Part shown: positions 18,445 to 26,324 of the stretch, in pieces
Position numbering within the stretch: the first letter of the stretch is position 1
Layout of the letters: every line of letters begins with the position of its first letter
Assembly (NCBI RefSeq): GCF_001419745.1
Contig: NZ_LIRJ01000190.1
Coordinates: 1 to 62,650 of the forward strand
Reading direction: 5' to 3'
Source of the DNA: Streptomyces silaceus
GTDB taxonomy: Bacteria; Actinomycetota; Actinomycetes; Streptomycetales; Streptomycetaceae
DNA length: 62,650 nt
Program-made: the position numbers and the translations under genes
The notes under the pieces: generated by a model
What the model was told of the DNA's origin: nothing
Databases searched by the model: none
The model's input: only the letters and a program-made list of their open reading frames with translations

Positions 18445-18458
18445 GTTTCACGTGAAAC
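18445..18458. other. parS site, copy 4
   Basis: Exact GTTTCACGTGAAAC, centred in a 22-bp perfect palindrome (18441-18462) with an extra half-site CGTTTCACG just left of it. It lies between the convergent rplI and MATE genes, 9 bp from the MATE stop codon, so the palindrome may also end MATE transcription. Confidence 0.92.
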
Positions 18459-18467
18459 AGCGGACGG

Positions 18468-19805
18468 TCAACGCGTGGCGCCCGTGACGATCCAGCGGCC
18501 GGAGCGGGAGCGCAGCCACAGGGTCACCATCCGGACCGCCATCATCAGCGTCATCGCTCCCCACACGGCCGTCAGGCCTCCGCCGAGGCTCGGCACGAGC
18601 AGGGCGACCGGGGTGAAGATCGCCAGGGTGACGAGCATGGCCCAGGCGAGGTACGGCCCGTCGCCCGCGCCCATCAGGACGCCGTCGAGGACGAAGACGA
18701 CGCCGCAGACCGGCTGGGCGAGTGCCACCACCACGAGGGCGGGCAGCGCCGCGTCCTGCACGGTGGCATCACTCGTGAAGAGCGGGATGAACAGCGGCCG
18801 GGCGAGGACGACCAGGAGACCGAGGACGACGCCCGAGGCGATGCCCCACTGCACCATCCGTCGGCAGACGGCGCGTGCGCCGTCGGGATCGTCGGCGCCC
18901 AGATAGCGTCCGATGATCGCCTGCCCGGCGATGGCGATGGCGTCCAGGGCGAAGGCCAGCAGGCTCCACAGGGACAGGATGATCTGGTGGGCGGCCACGT
19001 CGGCGTCGCCGAGGCGGGCGGCGACGGCGGTCGCGATCATCAGGATGGCCCGCAGCGAGAGCGTGCGGACCAGCAGGGGCACTCCCGCCTGGGCGGAGGC
19101 CCGGATCCCGGCGGCATCGGGACGCAGCGAGGCACCGTGGCGTCGGGCACCGCGTACGACGACGAAGAGGTACACGGCGGCCATGCCGCACTGGGCGATG
19201 ACGGTGCCCCAGGCGGAGCCGGCGATGCCGAGGTCCGCGCCGTAGACCAGGCCGACGTTGAGGACGCCGTTGGCGACGAAGCCGCCGATCGCGACGTACA
19301 GCGGGGTCCTGGTGTCCTGGAGGCCGCGCAGTACGCCGGTGGCGGCGAGCACCACGAGCATGGCGGGGATGCCGAGGGAGGAGATCCGCAGATACGTGAC
19401 GGCGTAGGGGGCCGCGGTGTCCGAGGCGCCGAAGAGCTCCACGAGCGCGGGCGCGGTGGGCAGGACGACGGCGATGACAGCGGCGCCGAGCAGCAGGGCG
19501 AGCCAGATGCCGTCCATGCCCTGGCGGATGGCGGCCTGGAGATCGTCGGCGCCCACCCGCCGGGCGACGGCCGCCGTGGTGGCGTAGGCGAGGAAGACGA
19601 AGACGCTCACCGCGGTGGTGAGGAGGGCCGAGGCGACGCCGAGGCCGGCCAGTTGGGCGGTGCCGAGGTGGCCGACGATGGCGCTGTCGGCCATGACGAA
19701 GAGGGGCTCGGCGACGAGTGCGCCGAAAGCGGGGACGGCGAGCGCGATGATCTCTCGGTCGTGTCTTCGTCGGGCGGCCTTGGGCGCCGCGGGAGCCTGT
19801 GTCAT
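18468..19805 (-). CDS. MATE family efflux transporter
   Basis: A 445-residue, roughly 12-helix multidrug/toxin extrusion protein of the DinF-like branch: ALAVPAFGALVAEPLFVMAD at the start, then FVFLAYATTAAVARRVGA, and an internally similar second half (HQIILSLWSLLAFALDAIAI). Such proteins exchange Na+ or H+ for cationic drugs; the substrate here is unknown. ATG 19805 (MTQAPAAPK) is preferred over an upstream TTG at 19814. It is convergent with rplI and divergent from dnaB. A weak GGAAG lies upstream. Confidence 0.9.
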   Translation of the reverse strand: MTQAPAAPKAARRRHDREIIALAVPAFGALVAEPLFVMADSAIVGHLGTAQLAGLGVASALLTTAVSVFVFLAYATTAAVARRVGADDLQAAIRQGMDGIWLALLLGAAVIAVVLPTAPALVELFGASDTAAPYAVTYLRISSLGIPAMLVVLAATGVLRGLQDTRTPLYVAIGGFVANGVLNVGLVYGADLGIAGSAWGTVIAQCGMAAVYLFVVVRGARRHGASLRPDAAGIRASAQAGVPLLVRTLSLRAILMIATAVAARLGDADVAAHQIILSLWSLLAFALDAIAIAGQAIIGRYLGADDPDGARAVCRRMVQWGIASGVVLGLLVVLARPLFIPLFTSDATVQDAALPALVVVALAQPVCGVVFVLDGVLMGAGDGPYLAWAMLVTLAIFTPVALLVPSLGGGLTAVWGAMTLMMAVRMVTLWLRSRSGRWIVTGATR

Positions 19806-20265
19806 GGGCACCAATCTAATCTTCCACAGGTAAGAGATGCAATGTTCTTTGGACCCTTACCGGAGCTCTCGTCGGACGCTCCGCGGCGCGCCGTTTGCGC
19901 CGATCTTGGTCCGACTGGGAAAGTTTTTCTTCTGCACAGCCGGTGGACGGGAAAGTTGCAGGTCAGGCATGGTTTCTCCGATCACCTGAGGGCTTGTTCA
20001 CAGGGCTGTCCACCGGGCCGTGCACAGGTTTGGCGGGGTTCTCCACAGCATCGGGCCCTTCATCCACACCGCCTGTGGATAACCAGATTGGCTGACGGTG
20101 CCCACAGGCCTACCGTGGTCCGGCGCCCGCCTCGTCGTACGACCTCGGAAACCCAGCAAAACCGACGCGTCAGAACCGGAGTTGGGCCCCCTTATTTGTC
20201 AGTGTCGTGCCGTAGGAAAGAGGGGCACGGCGAGGTCCGCTCGGCGGACGGGAGGAGGTGGCCCG
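19806..20265. other. 460-bp divergent intergenic region, MATE / dnaB
   Basis: No gene is supported. Besides promoters it contains a cluster of DnaA-box-like 9-mers at 19994-20082 (listed separately) and a GGAGGAGGTGG Shine-Dalgarno for dnaB at 20251-20261. It is clearly less GC-rich than neighbouring coding sequence. Confidence 0.7.
19994..20082. promoter_or_regulatory. DnaA-box-like cluster upstream of dnaB
   Basis: Compared with the streptomycete consensus TTGTCCACA: TTGTTCACA (19994-20002), CTGTCCACC (20006-20014), TTCTCCACA (20039-20047), TCATCCACA (20060-20068), and TTATCCACA on the minus strand (20074-20082). These are zero to two mismatches from the consensus or from its E. coli form, five in 89 bp, ahead of the replicative helicase gene. 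DnaA binding is inferred. Confidence 0.6.
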
Positions 20266-21741
20266 GTGAGTATCTCCGAGCCTTTGGACGACCCCTGGGC
20301 CGACAGCGGTCCCAGTGATCGTCTGCCCGTCTCCCGCCCGCGCCGCGACGGCGGCCGGGGCGGCCGCGACGAGCAGCACGAGCGCGGCCGCGAGGGCGGC
20401 TGGGACGGCGGAGGTTCGTCCTTCGAGCGCGTTCCCCCGCAGGATCTCGACGCGGAGCAGTCGGTGCTCGGCGGCATGCTGCTGTCCAAGGACGCCATCG
20501 CCGATGTCGTGGAGGTCCTCAAGGGCCACGACTTCTACCGCCCCGCGCATGAGACGATCTACGCCTCGATCCTCGACCTGTACGCGAAGGGCGAGCCGGC
20601 CGACCCGATCACCGTGGCGGCCGAGCTCACCAAGCGCGGCGAGATCACCAAGGTCGGCGGCGCATCGTATCTGCACACCCTGGTCCAGACGGTCCCGACC
20701 GCGGCGAACGCCGAGTACTACGCGGAGATCGTCCACGAGCGCGCGGTGCTGCGCCGTCTCGTCGAGGCCGGCACCCGCATCACGCAGATGGGATACGCGG
20801 CCGACGGCGACGTCGACGAGATCGTCAACAGCGCCCAGGCCGAGATCTACGCGGTCACCGAGCAGCGCACCGCCGAGGACTATCTGCCGCTCGGCGACAT
20901 CATGGAGGGCGCCCTCGACGAGATCGAGGCGATCGGCTCGCGGTCGGGGGAGATGACCGGTGTGCCGACCGGCTTCACCGACCTCGACCAGCTCACCAAC
21001 GGTCTGCACCCGGGCCAGATGATCATCATCGCGGCCCGTCCCGCCATGGGTAAGTCGACGCTGGCCCTCGACTTCGCGCGCGCCTGCTCGATCAAGCACA
21101 ACATGCCGAGCGTGATCTTCTCGCTCGAAATGGGGCGCAACGAGATCGCGATGCGTCTGCTCTCCGCCGAGGCGCGGGTGGCGCTGCACCACATGCGCTC
21201 CGGCACGATGACCGACGAGGACTGGACCCGGCTCGCCCGGCGCATGCCGGACGTCTCGGCCGCCCCGCTCTACATCGACGACTCACCGAACCTGTCGATG
21301 ATGGAGATCCGCGCCAAGTGCCGCCGCCTCAAGCAGCGCAACGACCTCAAGCTCGTCGTCATCGACTATCTGCAGCTGATGCAGTCGGGCGGCAAGCGGT
21401 CCGAGAGCCGCCAGCAGGAAGTCTCGGACATGTCGCGAAACCTCAAGCTCCTGGCCAAGGAGCTGGAGCTGCCGGTGATCGCGCTGTCGCAGCTGAACCG
21501 TGGCCCCGAGCAGCGTACGGACAAGAAGCCCATGGTCTCCGACCTGCGTGAGTCCGGCTCGATCGAGCAGGACGCGGACATGGTGATCCTGCTGCACCGC
21601 GAGGACGCGTACGAGAAGGAGTCGCCCCGCGCGGGCGAGGCGGACATCATCGTGGGCAAGCACCGTAACGGCCCGACGGCGACGATCACCGTCGCCTTCC
21701 AGGGCCACTACTCGCGCTTCGTGGACATGGCGCAGACCTGA
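20266..21741 (+). CDS. dnaB: Replicative DNA helicase DnaB
   Basis: 491 residues. A disordered Gly/Arg-rich N-terminus (1-55) precedes the primase-binding N-domain (VPPQDLDAEQSVLGGMLL). A linker and the RecA-like C-domain follow, with Walker A ARPAMGKSTLALD (Lys about residue 263), the VVIDYLQLM Walker B, and IALSQLNRGPEQR. It unwinds DNA at the replication fork. The GTG at 20266 (VSISEPLDDP) has GGAGGTGG 4-10 nt upstream; the frame is open further upstream but without signals. No intein is present, unlike many actinobacterial DnaB proteins. Confidence 0.96.
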   Translation: MSISEPLDDPWADSGPSDRLPVSRPRRDGGRGGRDEQHERGREGGWDGGGSSFERVPPQDLDAEQSVLGGMLLSKDAIADVVEVLKGHDFYRPAHETIYASILDLYAKGEPADPITVAAELTKRGEITKVGGASYLHTLVQTVPTAANAEYYAEIVHERAVLRRLVEAGTRITQMGYAADGDVDEIVNSAQAEIYAVTEQRTAEDYLPLGDIMEGALDEIEAIGSRSGEMTGVPTGFTDLDQLTNGLHPGQMIIIAARPAMGKSTLALDFARACSIKHNMPSVIFSLEMGRNEIAMRLLSAEARVALHHMRSGTMTDEDWTRLARRMPDVSAAPLYIDDSPNLSMMEIRAKCRRLKQRNDLKLVVIDYLQLMQSGGKRSESRQQEVSDMSRNLKLLAKELELPVIALSQLNRGPEQRTDKKPMVSDLRESGSIEQDADMVILLHREDAYEKESPRAGEADIIVGKHRNGPTATITVAFQGHYSRFVDMAQT

Positions 21742-21790
21742 TCCGGCGGTGTGCGGGTCCCCGGAATTCCCTGTGGCCGGAGAGCCGCAT

Positions 21791-21820
21791 CATGAGGATC
21801 CGAAGAGCCGGATCCTCATG
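21791..21820 (+). terminator. Terminator after dnaB
   Basis: 11-bp perfect stem CATGAGGATCC / GGATCCTCATG (21791-21801 and 21810-21820) with an 8-nt loop, 50 bp after the dnaB stop codon. Confidence 0.75.
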
Positions 21821-21894
21821 AGAACGGGGACATCCAACCGGTTGTGCACAAAGGCATTTCCTGCCCTCGTCCAGGGGTCAGTACGGTCCGATTC

Positions 21895-23346
21895 ATGGAG
21901 CGGATCTTTCTGACGGCCGAGAAGATGACGGCTGCCCTGCGTGCCGGTGACGTGACCTCGGCAGAGCTGACCGACGAGGCGATCGCCCGTATCGAGCGGG
22001 ACGACAAGGCGATCAACGCCATCTGTGTGCCGGACTTCGACCGTGCGCGGGCCGCCGCGCGCCGCGCCGACCAGGCGCGCGCCGACGGCGAGGACAGGCC
22101 ACTGCTCGGTATTCCGGTAACGGTCAAGGAGTCCTACGACGTCGTCGGCATGCCCACGACTTGGGGCATGCCGGCACATCGGGACTTCATGCCGGCCGAG
22201 GACGCGGTGCAGGTGTCGCGGCTCAAGGCCGCGGGGGCGGTGGTGCTCGGCAAGACCAATGTGCCCTTGGGGCTGCAGGACATACAGAGCTTCAACGAGA
22301 TCTACGGGACCACCAATAACCCGTGGGATCACAGCCGCACGTCGGGTGGATCCTCCGGCGGATCAGCGGCGGCCCTGGCGTCCGGATTCGGTGCGCTGTC
22401 CATCGGCTCCGACATCGCGGGTTCGTTGCGCACCCCCGCACATTTCTGCGGCGTCTACGCGCACAAGCCGACGCTCGGACTGGCAGCGACCCGCGGGATG
22501 GTCCCGCCGCCCGGGCCGGCGTTGCCGGCCGAACCCGACCTCGCCGTCGTCGGTCCGATGGCACGCAGCGCCCGCGACCTCAGGCTCCTGCTCGACGTCA
22601 TGGCCGGACCGGACGAGCTGACGCACGGTGTGGCGTACGAGTTGACGCTGCCGCCCGCGCGCCATGAGCGGCTCGGCGACTTCCGGGTCCTGGTCCTCGA
22701 CGAGCATCCGTTCATTCCGACCGGATCCGCCGTGCGGGCGGGTGTGCGGCGCGTGGCCGACGCGCTTGCCGACGGCGGCGCCCATGTCGAACGGCACAGT
22801 CCGCTGCTGCCCGATCTGGCCGAAGCCGCCATGCTCTACCGGCAGTTGCTGTTCTCGAGTTCCGTCGCGCGTTTTCCCGTCGAGGAGTACGAGCAGGTGC
22901 GGGCGCGCGCCGCCGGACTGAGCGCGGACGACCAGAGTCTCGATGCGGCGCTGCTGCGCGGCATGGTGTGCAGCCACCGCGACTGGATCGAGGCGAACAA
23001 CCGTCGCGAGCTCCACCGCCACGGCTGGCGGCAGCTCTTCGCCGAGTTCGACGCCGTGGTGTGTCCCATTACGCCCACTCCCGCGTTCCCGCACGACCAC
23101 AACCCCGATCCACGAGAACGGCGGATCGACATCGACGGCGTCGAGTACCCGTACTTCGACCAGCTCGTCTGGGCCGGTGTGGCCACCATGCCCGGCCTGC
23201 CCGCCACCGCCATCCCCACGGGCCGATCCCCCGAGGGCCTGCCGGTGGGAGTGCAGCTCATCGGCCCGATGTTCGAGGACCGCACCCCGCTTCGGCTGGC
23301 CGAACTGCTCGAGCAGGAGATCGGCGGCTTCCAGGCGCCGGAGTAG
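21895..23346 (+). CDS. Amidase (amidase signature family)
   Basis: A 483-residue amidase-signature enzyme that hydrolyses a C-N amide bond. The Ser-cisSer-Lys triad can be read as Lys78 (PVTVKESYD), Ser153 in GGSSGGSAAA and Ser177 in GSDIAGSLRTPA. C-terminal IAIPTGRSPEGLPVGVQLIGP-type sequence is present as ATAIPTGRSPEGLPVG. Substrate unknown; it stands alone, with no GatB or GatC neighbour, so it is not a GatA subunit. The start ATG 21895 has no good Shine-Dalgarno (AGGGG is 17 nt away), so leaderless initiation is possible. It is convergent with def. Confidence 0.9.
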   Translation: MERIFLTAEKMTAALRAGDVTSAELTDEAIARIERDDKAINAICVPDFDRARAAARRADQARADGEDRPLLGIPVTVKESYDVVGMPTTWGMPAHRDFMPAEDAVQVSRLKAAGAVVLGKTNVPLGLQDIQSFNEIYGTTNNPWDHSRTSGGSSGGSAAALASGFGALSIGSDIAGSLRTPAHFCGVYAHKPTLGLAATRGMVPPPGPALPAEPDLAVVGPMARSARDLRLLLDVMAGPDELTHGVAYELTLPPARHERLGDFRVLVLDEHPFIPTGSAVRAGVRRVADALADGGAHVERHSPLLPDLAEAAMLYRQLLFSSSVARFPVEEYEQVRARAAGLSADDQSLDAALLRGMVCSHRDWIEANNRRELHRHGWRQLFAEFDAVVCPITPTPAFPHDHNPDPRERRIDIDGVEYPYFDQLVWAGVATMPGLPATAIPTGRSPEGLPVGVQLIGPMFEDRTPLRLAELLEQEIGGFQAPE

Positions 23347-23465
23347 GGCGTACGGCCGGCGTACTGCCCGGGTGTCCTGTCCGTCGGGGCGGCCTGGTGA
23401 ACCAGGGAGAAGCGCGCTGCCGATCGCGAGACCCCGCACGGTTCACCCTGCCATGATCCGGCGGT

Positions 23466-24128
23466 TCACCCGGCCAGCTCGGCCGCCTTTCTCTCGCGCT
23501 GGGCGAAGACGTCGTCCCGGCGGCTGTCCATCTGCCGCAGGGCGTCCTTGCGGTCCCGCTTGGAGAGTCGGTCGAGGTACGTGTGACCGACGAGGTGGTC
23601 GAACTCGTGTTGCAGGCAGCGGGCGAAGTAGCCCGTTCCCTCGATGACGACGGAGTTGCCGTCCCTGTCGGAGCCGCGGACGACGGCACGGTCGGTGCGG
23701 GGCACCTCCATGGTGGCGCCGGGGACGGACAGGCAGCCCTCGAAGTCGTCCAGGAGCCGCCGGTCGGCCGGGTCGGGCAGCTCCAGAACGGGGTTGGCGA
23801 TGTGGCCGACGTGCCGGATGCCCTGCTCGTCCGGGCAGTCGTAGACGAACAGGCGCAGGTCGACGCCGACCTGGTTGGCGGCGAGGCCGGCGCCGTCGGC
23901 CACGTACATGGTCAGGAACATGTCGTCGATCAGCGACGAGAGCTCCGCGGTGCCGAACTCGGTCACCTCCCGGCAGGAGCGGCTCAGCACGTCCTCGCCC
24001 ACCACGGTGATCCTGCGGACCGAGCCCCGTTCCGCCTCGGGCGGCAGCGTCGGAAAGCTGTCGACCGGGCTGCCCTGGACGTGGACGCGCCGGTCGACCG
24101 GACGGGACCCCTCGTGCTGAACAGACAT
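23466..24128 (-). CDS. def: Peptide deformylase
   Basis: A 220-residue deformylase that removes the N-formyl group from nascent proteins. All three motifs are visible: [10 protein letters not shown] (79-88), EGCLS (metal ligand Cys132) and HEFDH (His174, Glu175, His178). The N-terminus carries about 35 extra residues before the fold. ATG 24128 ([10 protein letters not shown]) has GGGGAGG 7 nt upstream. It is divergent from a winged-helix regulator, with two palindromes between the genes, suggesting regulated rather than constitutive expression. Streptomycetes usually have several def paralogues, so this may be an accessory or inducible copy (inference). Confidence 0.93.
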   Translation of the reverse strand: MSVQHEGSRPVDRRVHVQGSPVDSFPTLPPEAERGSVRRITVVGEDVLSRSCREVTEFGTAELSSLIDDMFLTMYVADGAGLAANQVGVDLRLFVYDCPDEQGIRHVGHIANPVLELPDPADRRLLDDFEGCLSVPGATMEVPRTDRAVVRGSDRDGNSVVIEGTGYFARCLQHEFDHLVGHTYLDRLSKRDRKDALRQMDSRRDDVFAQRERKAAELAG

Positions 24129-24175
24129 GACTGCCTCCCCTTTTCGTCCTTGCCGGTTCTTGTTCTTGCCAAGAG

Positions 24176-24203
24176 CTTTGCAAAGTAGCAGACTTTGCAA
24201 AGT
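24176..24203. promoter_or_regulatory. Tandem palindromic operator between def and the winged-helix gene
   Basis: CTTTGCAAAG (24176-24185) and ACTTTGCAAAGT (24192-24203) are perfect palindromes whose centres are 17 bp apart. The second overlaps the GTG start of the regulator gene; def starts 48 bp away on the other strand. The arrangement suits binding of two regulator dimers that control both promoters. Confidence 0.75.
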
Positions 24204-24789
24204 GACTGAAGATGACGTCAACGCCCAGGGCGCGCGGGACGACCGGGCCGCGGGGGCCGGCGAAGAGCTGCGGGAGCACGAAGTCCGCACCGCCCTCCTG
24301 GACCTGCTGGCCGAAGTCGGCACGGTCACCGCGACCGAAGCCGCCTCCCGGCTGGGCTACAGCTCCGGCCTCTGCTCCTTCCACCTGCGGCAGCTCGCGC
24401 GTCACGGGTACATCGAGGAGGCGCCCCACAGCGGCGGCCGTGCACGTCCTTGGAGGCTGAGGCGGCGCACGGCTGCCGCCGAGGGGGCCGCGGAGGAGCA
24501 GTTCGGGGATCTTGCCCGGGGACTTGAGGACGAGAGCTGGCAGCGCTGGCTGGCCCAGCGGGACGCGGCACCGGCCGAGTGGCGGCACGACGAGGCCTTC
24601 AGCGCGATCGCCTATCTGACCCCCGAGGAGATGAGCCGGGTCGCGGACGTCGTCCGGCGGGCACTCGCGCCCTACCAGGACCGTGAACAACGGCCCTTGG
24701 CCCGGCCCGACGGCGCTCGTCCGGTGGCGCTCATCACCCGGCTGTTCCCGCTGCTGCCCGACACGGCGGACGACGCGGACCAGGACTGA
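24202..24789 (+). CDS. Winged helix-turn-helix (ArsR-like) regulator
   Basis: 195 residues. A winged helix lies at about 25-85 ([20 protein letters not shown], then [20 protein letters not shown] and the wing [15 protein letters not shown]), an ArsR/HTH_20-like layout. The remaining residues are mostly helical ([30 protein letters not shown]) and may bind a ligand. GTG 24202 ([10 protein letters not shown]) is chosen because it sits at the end of the operator, consistent with a leaderless autoregulated transcript; the frame is also open to 24127. It is divergent from def and ends 19 bp from the convergent SDR gene. Confidence 0.8.
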   Translation: MTEDDVNAQGARDDRAAGAGEELREHEVRTALLDLLAEVGTVTATEAASRLGYSSGLCSFHLRQLARHGYIEEAPHSGGRARPWRLRRRTAAAEGAAEEQFGDLARGLEDESWQRWLAQRDAAPAEWRHDEAFSAIAYLTPEEMSRVADVVRRALAPYQDREQRPLARPDGARPVALITRLFPLLPDTADDADQD

Positions 24790-24808
24790 GGCCGGCGGAG
24801 CCCGCGCT

Positions 24809-25765
24809 TCAGAAGGCGCTGAGTCCTGTGAGTTCGCAGGAGAGGTCCCAGAGCCGGGACGCCGCGTCGGGGGCGACGGCCCACGGCTTGACGCCGCCGA
24901 CGAGCATGTCGTCGGTGGTGGCCGGTTCGGCGATGTCGCAGTCCTGGCAGTACGCCCCTCCGTGGCCGTCGAGGAGCGGTGACGTCGCCGCCCACACGGC
25001 TGTCGCCGCGCCCTGCTCGGGCGTCTTGAACCCCTCGGCGGGGGTACCGTCCTCGGTCACCCAGCCCTGCGCGCGCCACTCCTCGCGGGGGATGTGGCGC
25101 TGCAGCGGCGTGAGGATGCTGCCGGGGTGCACGGCGAAGGCATGCAGGCCGTGGGCGGCGCCGAGACGGTCGAGGTGCAGGGCGAACAGGGCGTTGGCGG
25201 TCTTGGACTGCGCGTACGCCAGCCACCGGTCGTAGCCGGCGCGGAAGTGGAGGTCGTCCCAGCGGATGTCCGACAGGAAGTGTCCGGAGGACGCGACCGC
25301 CACCACGCGGGCCCCGCCGGGGGTGAAGGCGGGACGCAGGCGCTGGGTGAGCGCGAAGTGTCCGAGGTGGTTGATCGCGAAGTGCGCCTCCCAGCCCGCC
25401 GGACCGACGCGCGACTCGGGGCAGGCCATCACGCCCGCGCCGTTGACGAGGAGGTCGAGGGAGCGGCCGGTCTCCAGGAACCGTTCGGCGAAAGTACGGA
25501 CGCTGTCCAGGTCCGCCAGGTCGAGGGCGTGGACCTCGGTGCGGGGCGTGCCGCGCAGGGCGTCCTCGGCGGTGTCGGGGCGGCGTGCGGGGACGACGAC
25601 GCGCGCGCCCGCGCGGACGAGCGCACGGGTGGCCGCGAGCCCGAGGCCGGAGTATCCGCCGGTGACCAGGGCGGTGGTACCCGCCAGGTCGATGCCGGCG
25701 AGGACGTCGTCGGCCGTGCTGTGGGCGCCGAATCCGGTGCCCAGCCTCTGCTGTGCTGTGATCAT
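24809..25765 (-). CDS. SDR family NAD(P)-dependent oxidoreductase
   Basis: 318 residues with a Rossmann fold: cofactor loop TGGYSGLG (36-43), LVNGAGVM, catalytic Ser in VASSGHF, and YAQSK (Tyr/Lys pair). The C-terminal third is longer than in classical SDRs, as in retinol-dehydrogenase-like members. Substrate unknown. It is divergent from a merR gene with a MerR-type promoter between them, so it is the probable MerR target. ATG 25765 lies 8 bp from the promoter's -10, implying a very short or absent leader. Confidence 0.9.
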   Translation of the reverse strand: MITAQQRLGTGFGAHSTADDVLAGIDLAGTTALVTGGYSGLGLAATRALVRAGARVVVPARRPDTAEDALRGTPRTEVHALDLADLDSVRTFAERFLETGRSLDLLVNGAGVMACPESRVGPAGWEAHFAINHLGHFALTQRLRPAFTPGGARVVAVASSGHFLSDIRWDDLHFRAGYDRWLAYAQSKTANALFALHLDRLGAAHGLHAFAVHPGSILTPLQRHIPREEWRAQGWVTEDGTPAEGFKTPEQGAATAVWAATSPLLDGHGGAYCQDCDIAEPATTDDMLVGGVKPWAVAPDAASRLWDLSCELTGLSAF

Positions 25766-25772
25766 GTCCGCG

Positions 25773-25803
25773 ACGCTAGAACCTAGACCGCGCGCTAGGT
25801 CAA
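25773..25803 (-). promoter_or_regulatory. MerR-type promoter and operator driving the SDR gene
   Basis: On the minus strand -35 TTGACC (25798-25803) and -10 TAGCGT (25773-25778) are separated by 19 bp, the over-long spacing that MerR activators correct. The dyad ACCTAG-N8-CTAGGT (25781-25800) lies between them, as expected for a MerR operator. Confidence 0.8.
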
Positions 25804-25829
25804 GGGATCAGTGGCCGTACGGTCGTGGC

Positions 25830-26315
25830 ATGAGTGAGGATGCGGTGGGTCCGGCCGGCGGGAGAGCGGGCGCGGGCGGTCTGTCCATAGGCAAGGTCGC
25901 CGAGGTGACCGGTCTGAGCGTGCACGCGCTGCGGTTCTTCGAGCGCGAGGGGCTCTTCCTGCGCGAGATCCCTCGGTCCGGCGGTGGCCAGCGGCTCTAC
26001 GAACAGGCGGATGTGGACTGGCTGTTGCTGTGCGGGCGGCTGCGGGACTCGGGGATGCCGATCGCCACGGTCAAACGGTTCGCGGAGCTCGTCCGCTCGG
26101 GTCCCGGCAATGAGCGGGAGCGCCTCGCGCTGCTCCAGGAGCACGAGCGCGACGTACGCGCCAGGATCGACGACCTCAGCGCTTGCCTCGACGTCATCCA
26201 GGGCAAGGTCTCCGTCTACGAACAGCATCTGCGTGACGGCACGGCCGCCGGGCTCTGGGCACCGGTGCCGGCATCACCGTCGAATTCGCTCGACCAACGG
26301 ACGTCCCCCAGGTGA
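25830..26315 (+). CDS. MerR family transcriptional regulator
   Basis: 161 residues. The N-terminal MerR DNA-binding domain reads SIGKVAEVTGLSVHALRFFE then REGLFLREIPRSGGGQRLYE. A long dimerisation helix (about 95-140, ERERLALLQEHERDVRARID) follows, then a short C-terminus without metal-binding cysteines, so a small organic or redox ligand is likelier than a metal. ATG 25830 (MSEDAVGPAG) is the first start after the operator. It is divergent from the SDR gene and 9 bp from the downstream beta-lactamase-fold gene, with which it may be cotranscribed. Confidence 0.92.
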   Translation: MSEDAVGPAGGRAGAGGLSIGKVAEVTGLSVHALRFFEREGLFLREIPRSGGGQRLYEQADVDWLLLCGRLRDSGMPIATVKRFAELVRSGPGNERERLALLQEHERDVRARIDDLSACLDVIQGKVSVYEQHLRDGTAAGLWAPVPASPSNSLDQRTSPR

Positions 26316-26324
26316 ACTGGTCCC

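Noticed and set aside
21895..23346. GatA subunit of the amidotransferase
   Set aside because: The amidase triad is present but there is no gatC/gatB neighbour and the C-terminal part is unlike GatA.
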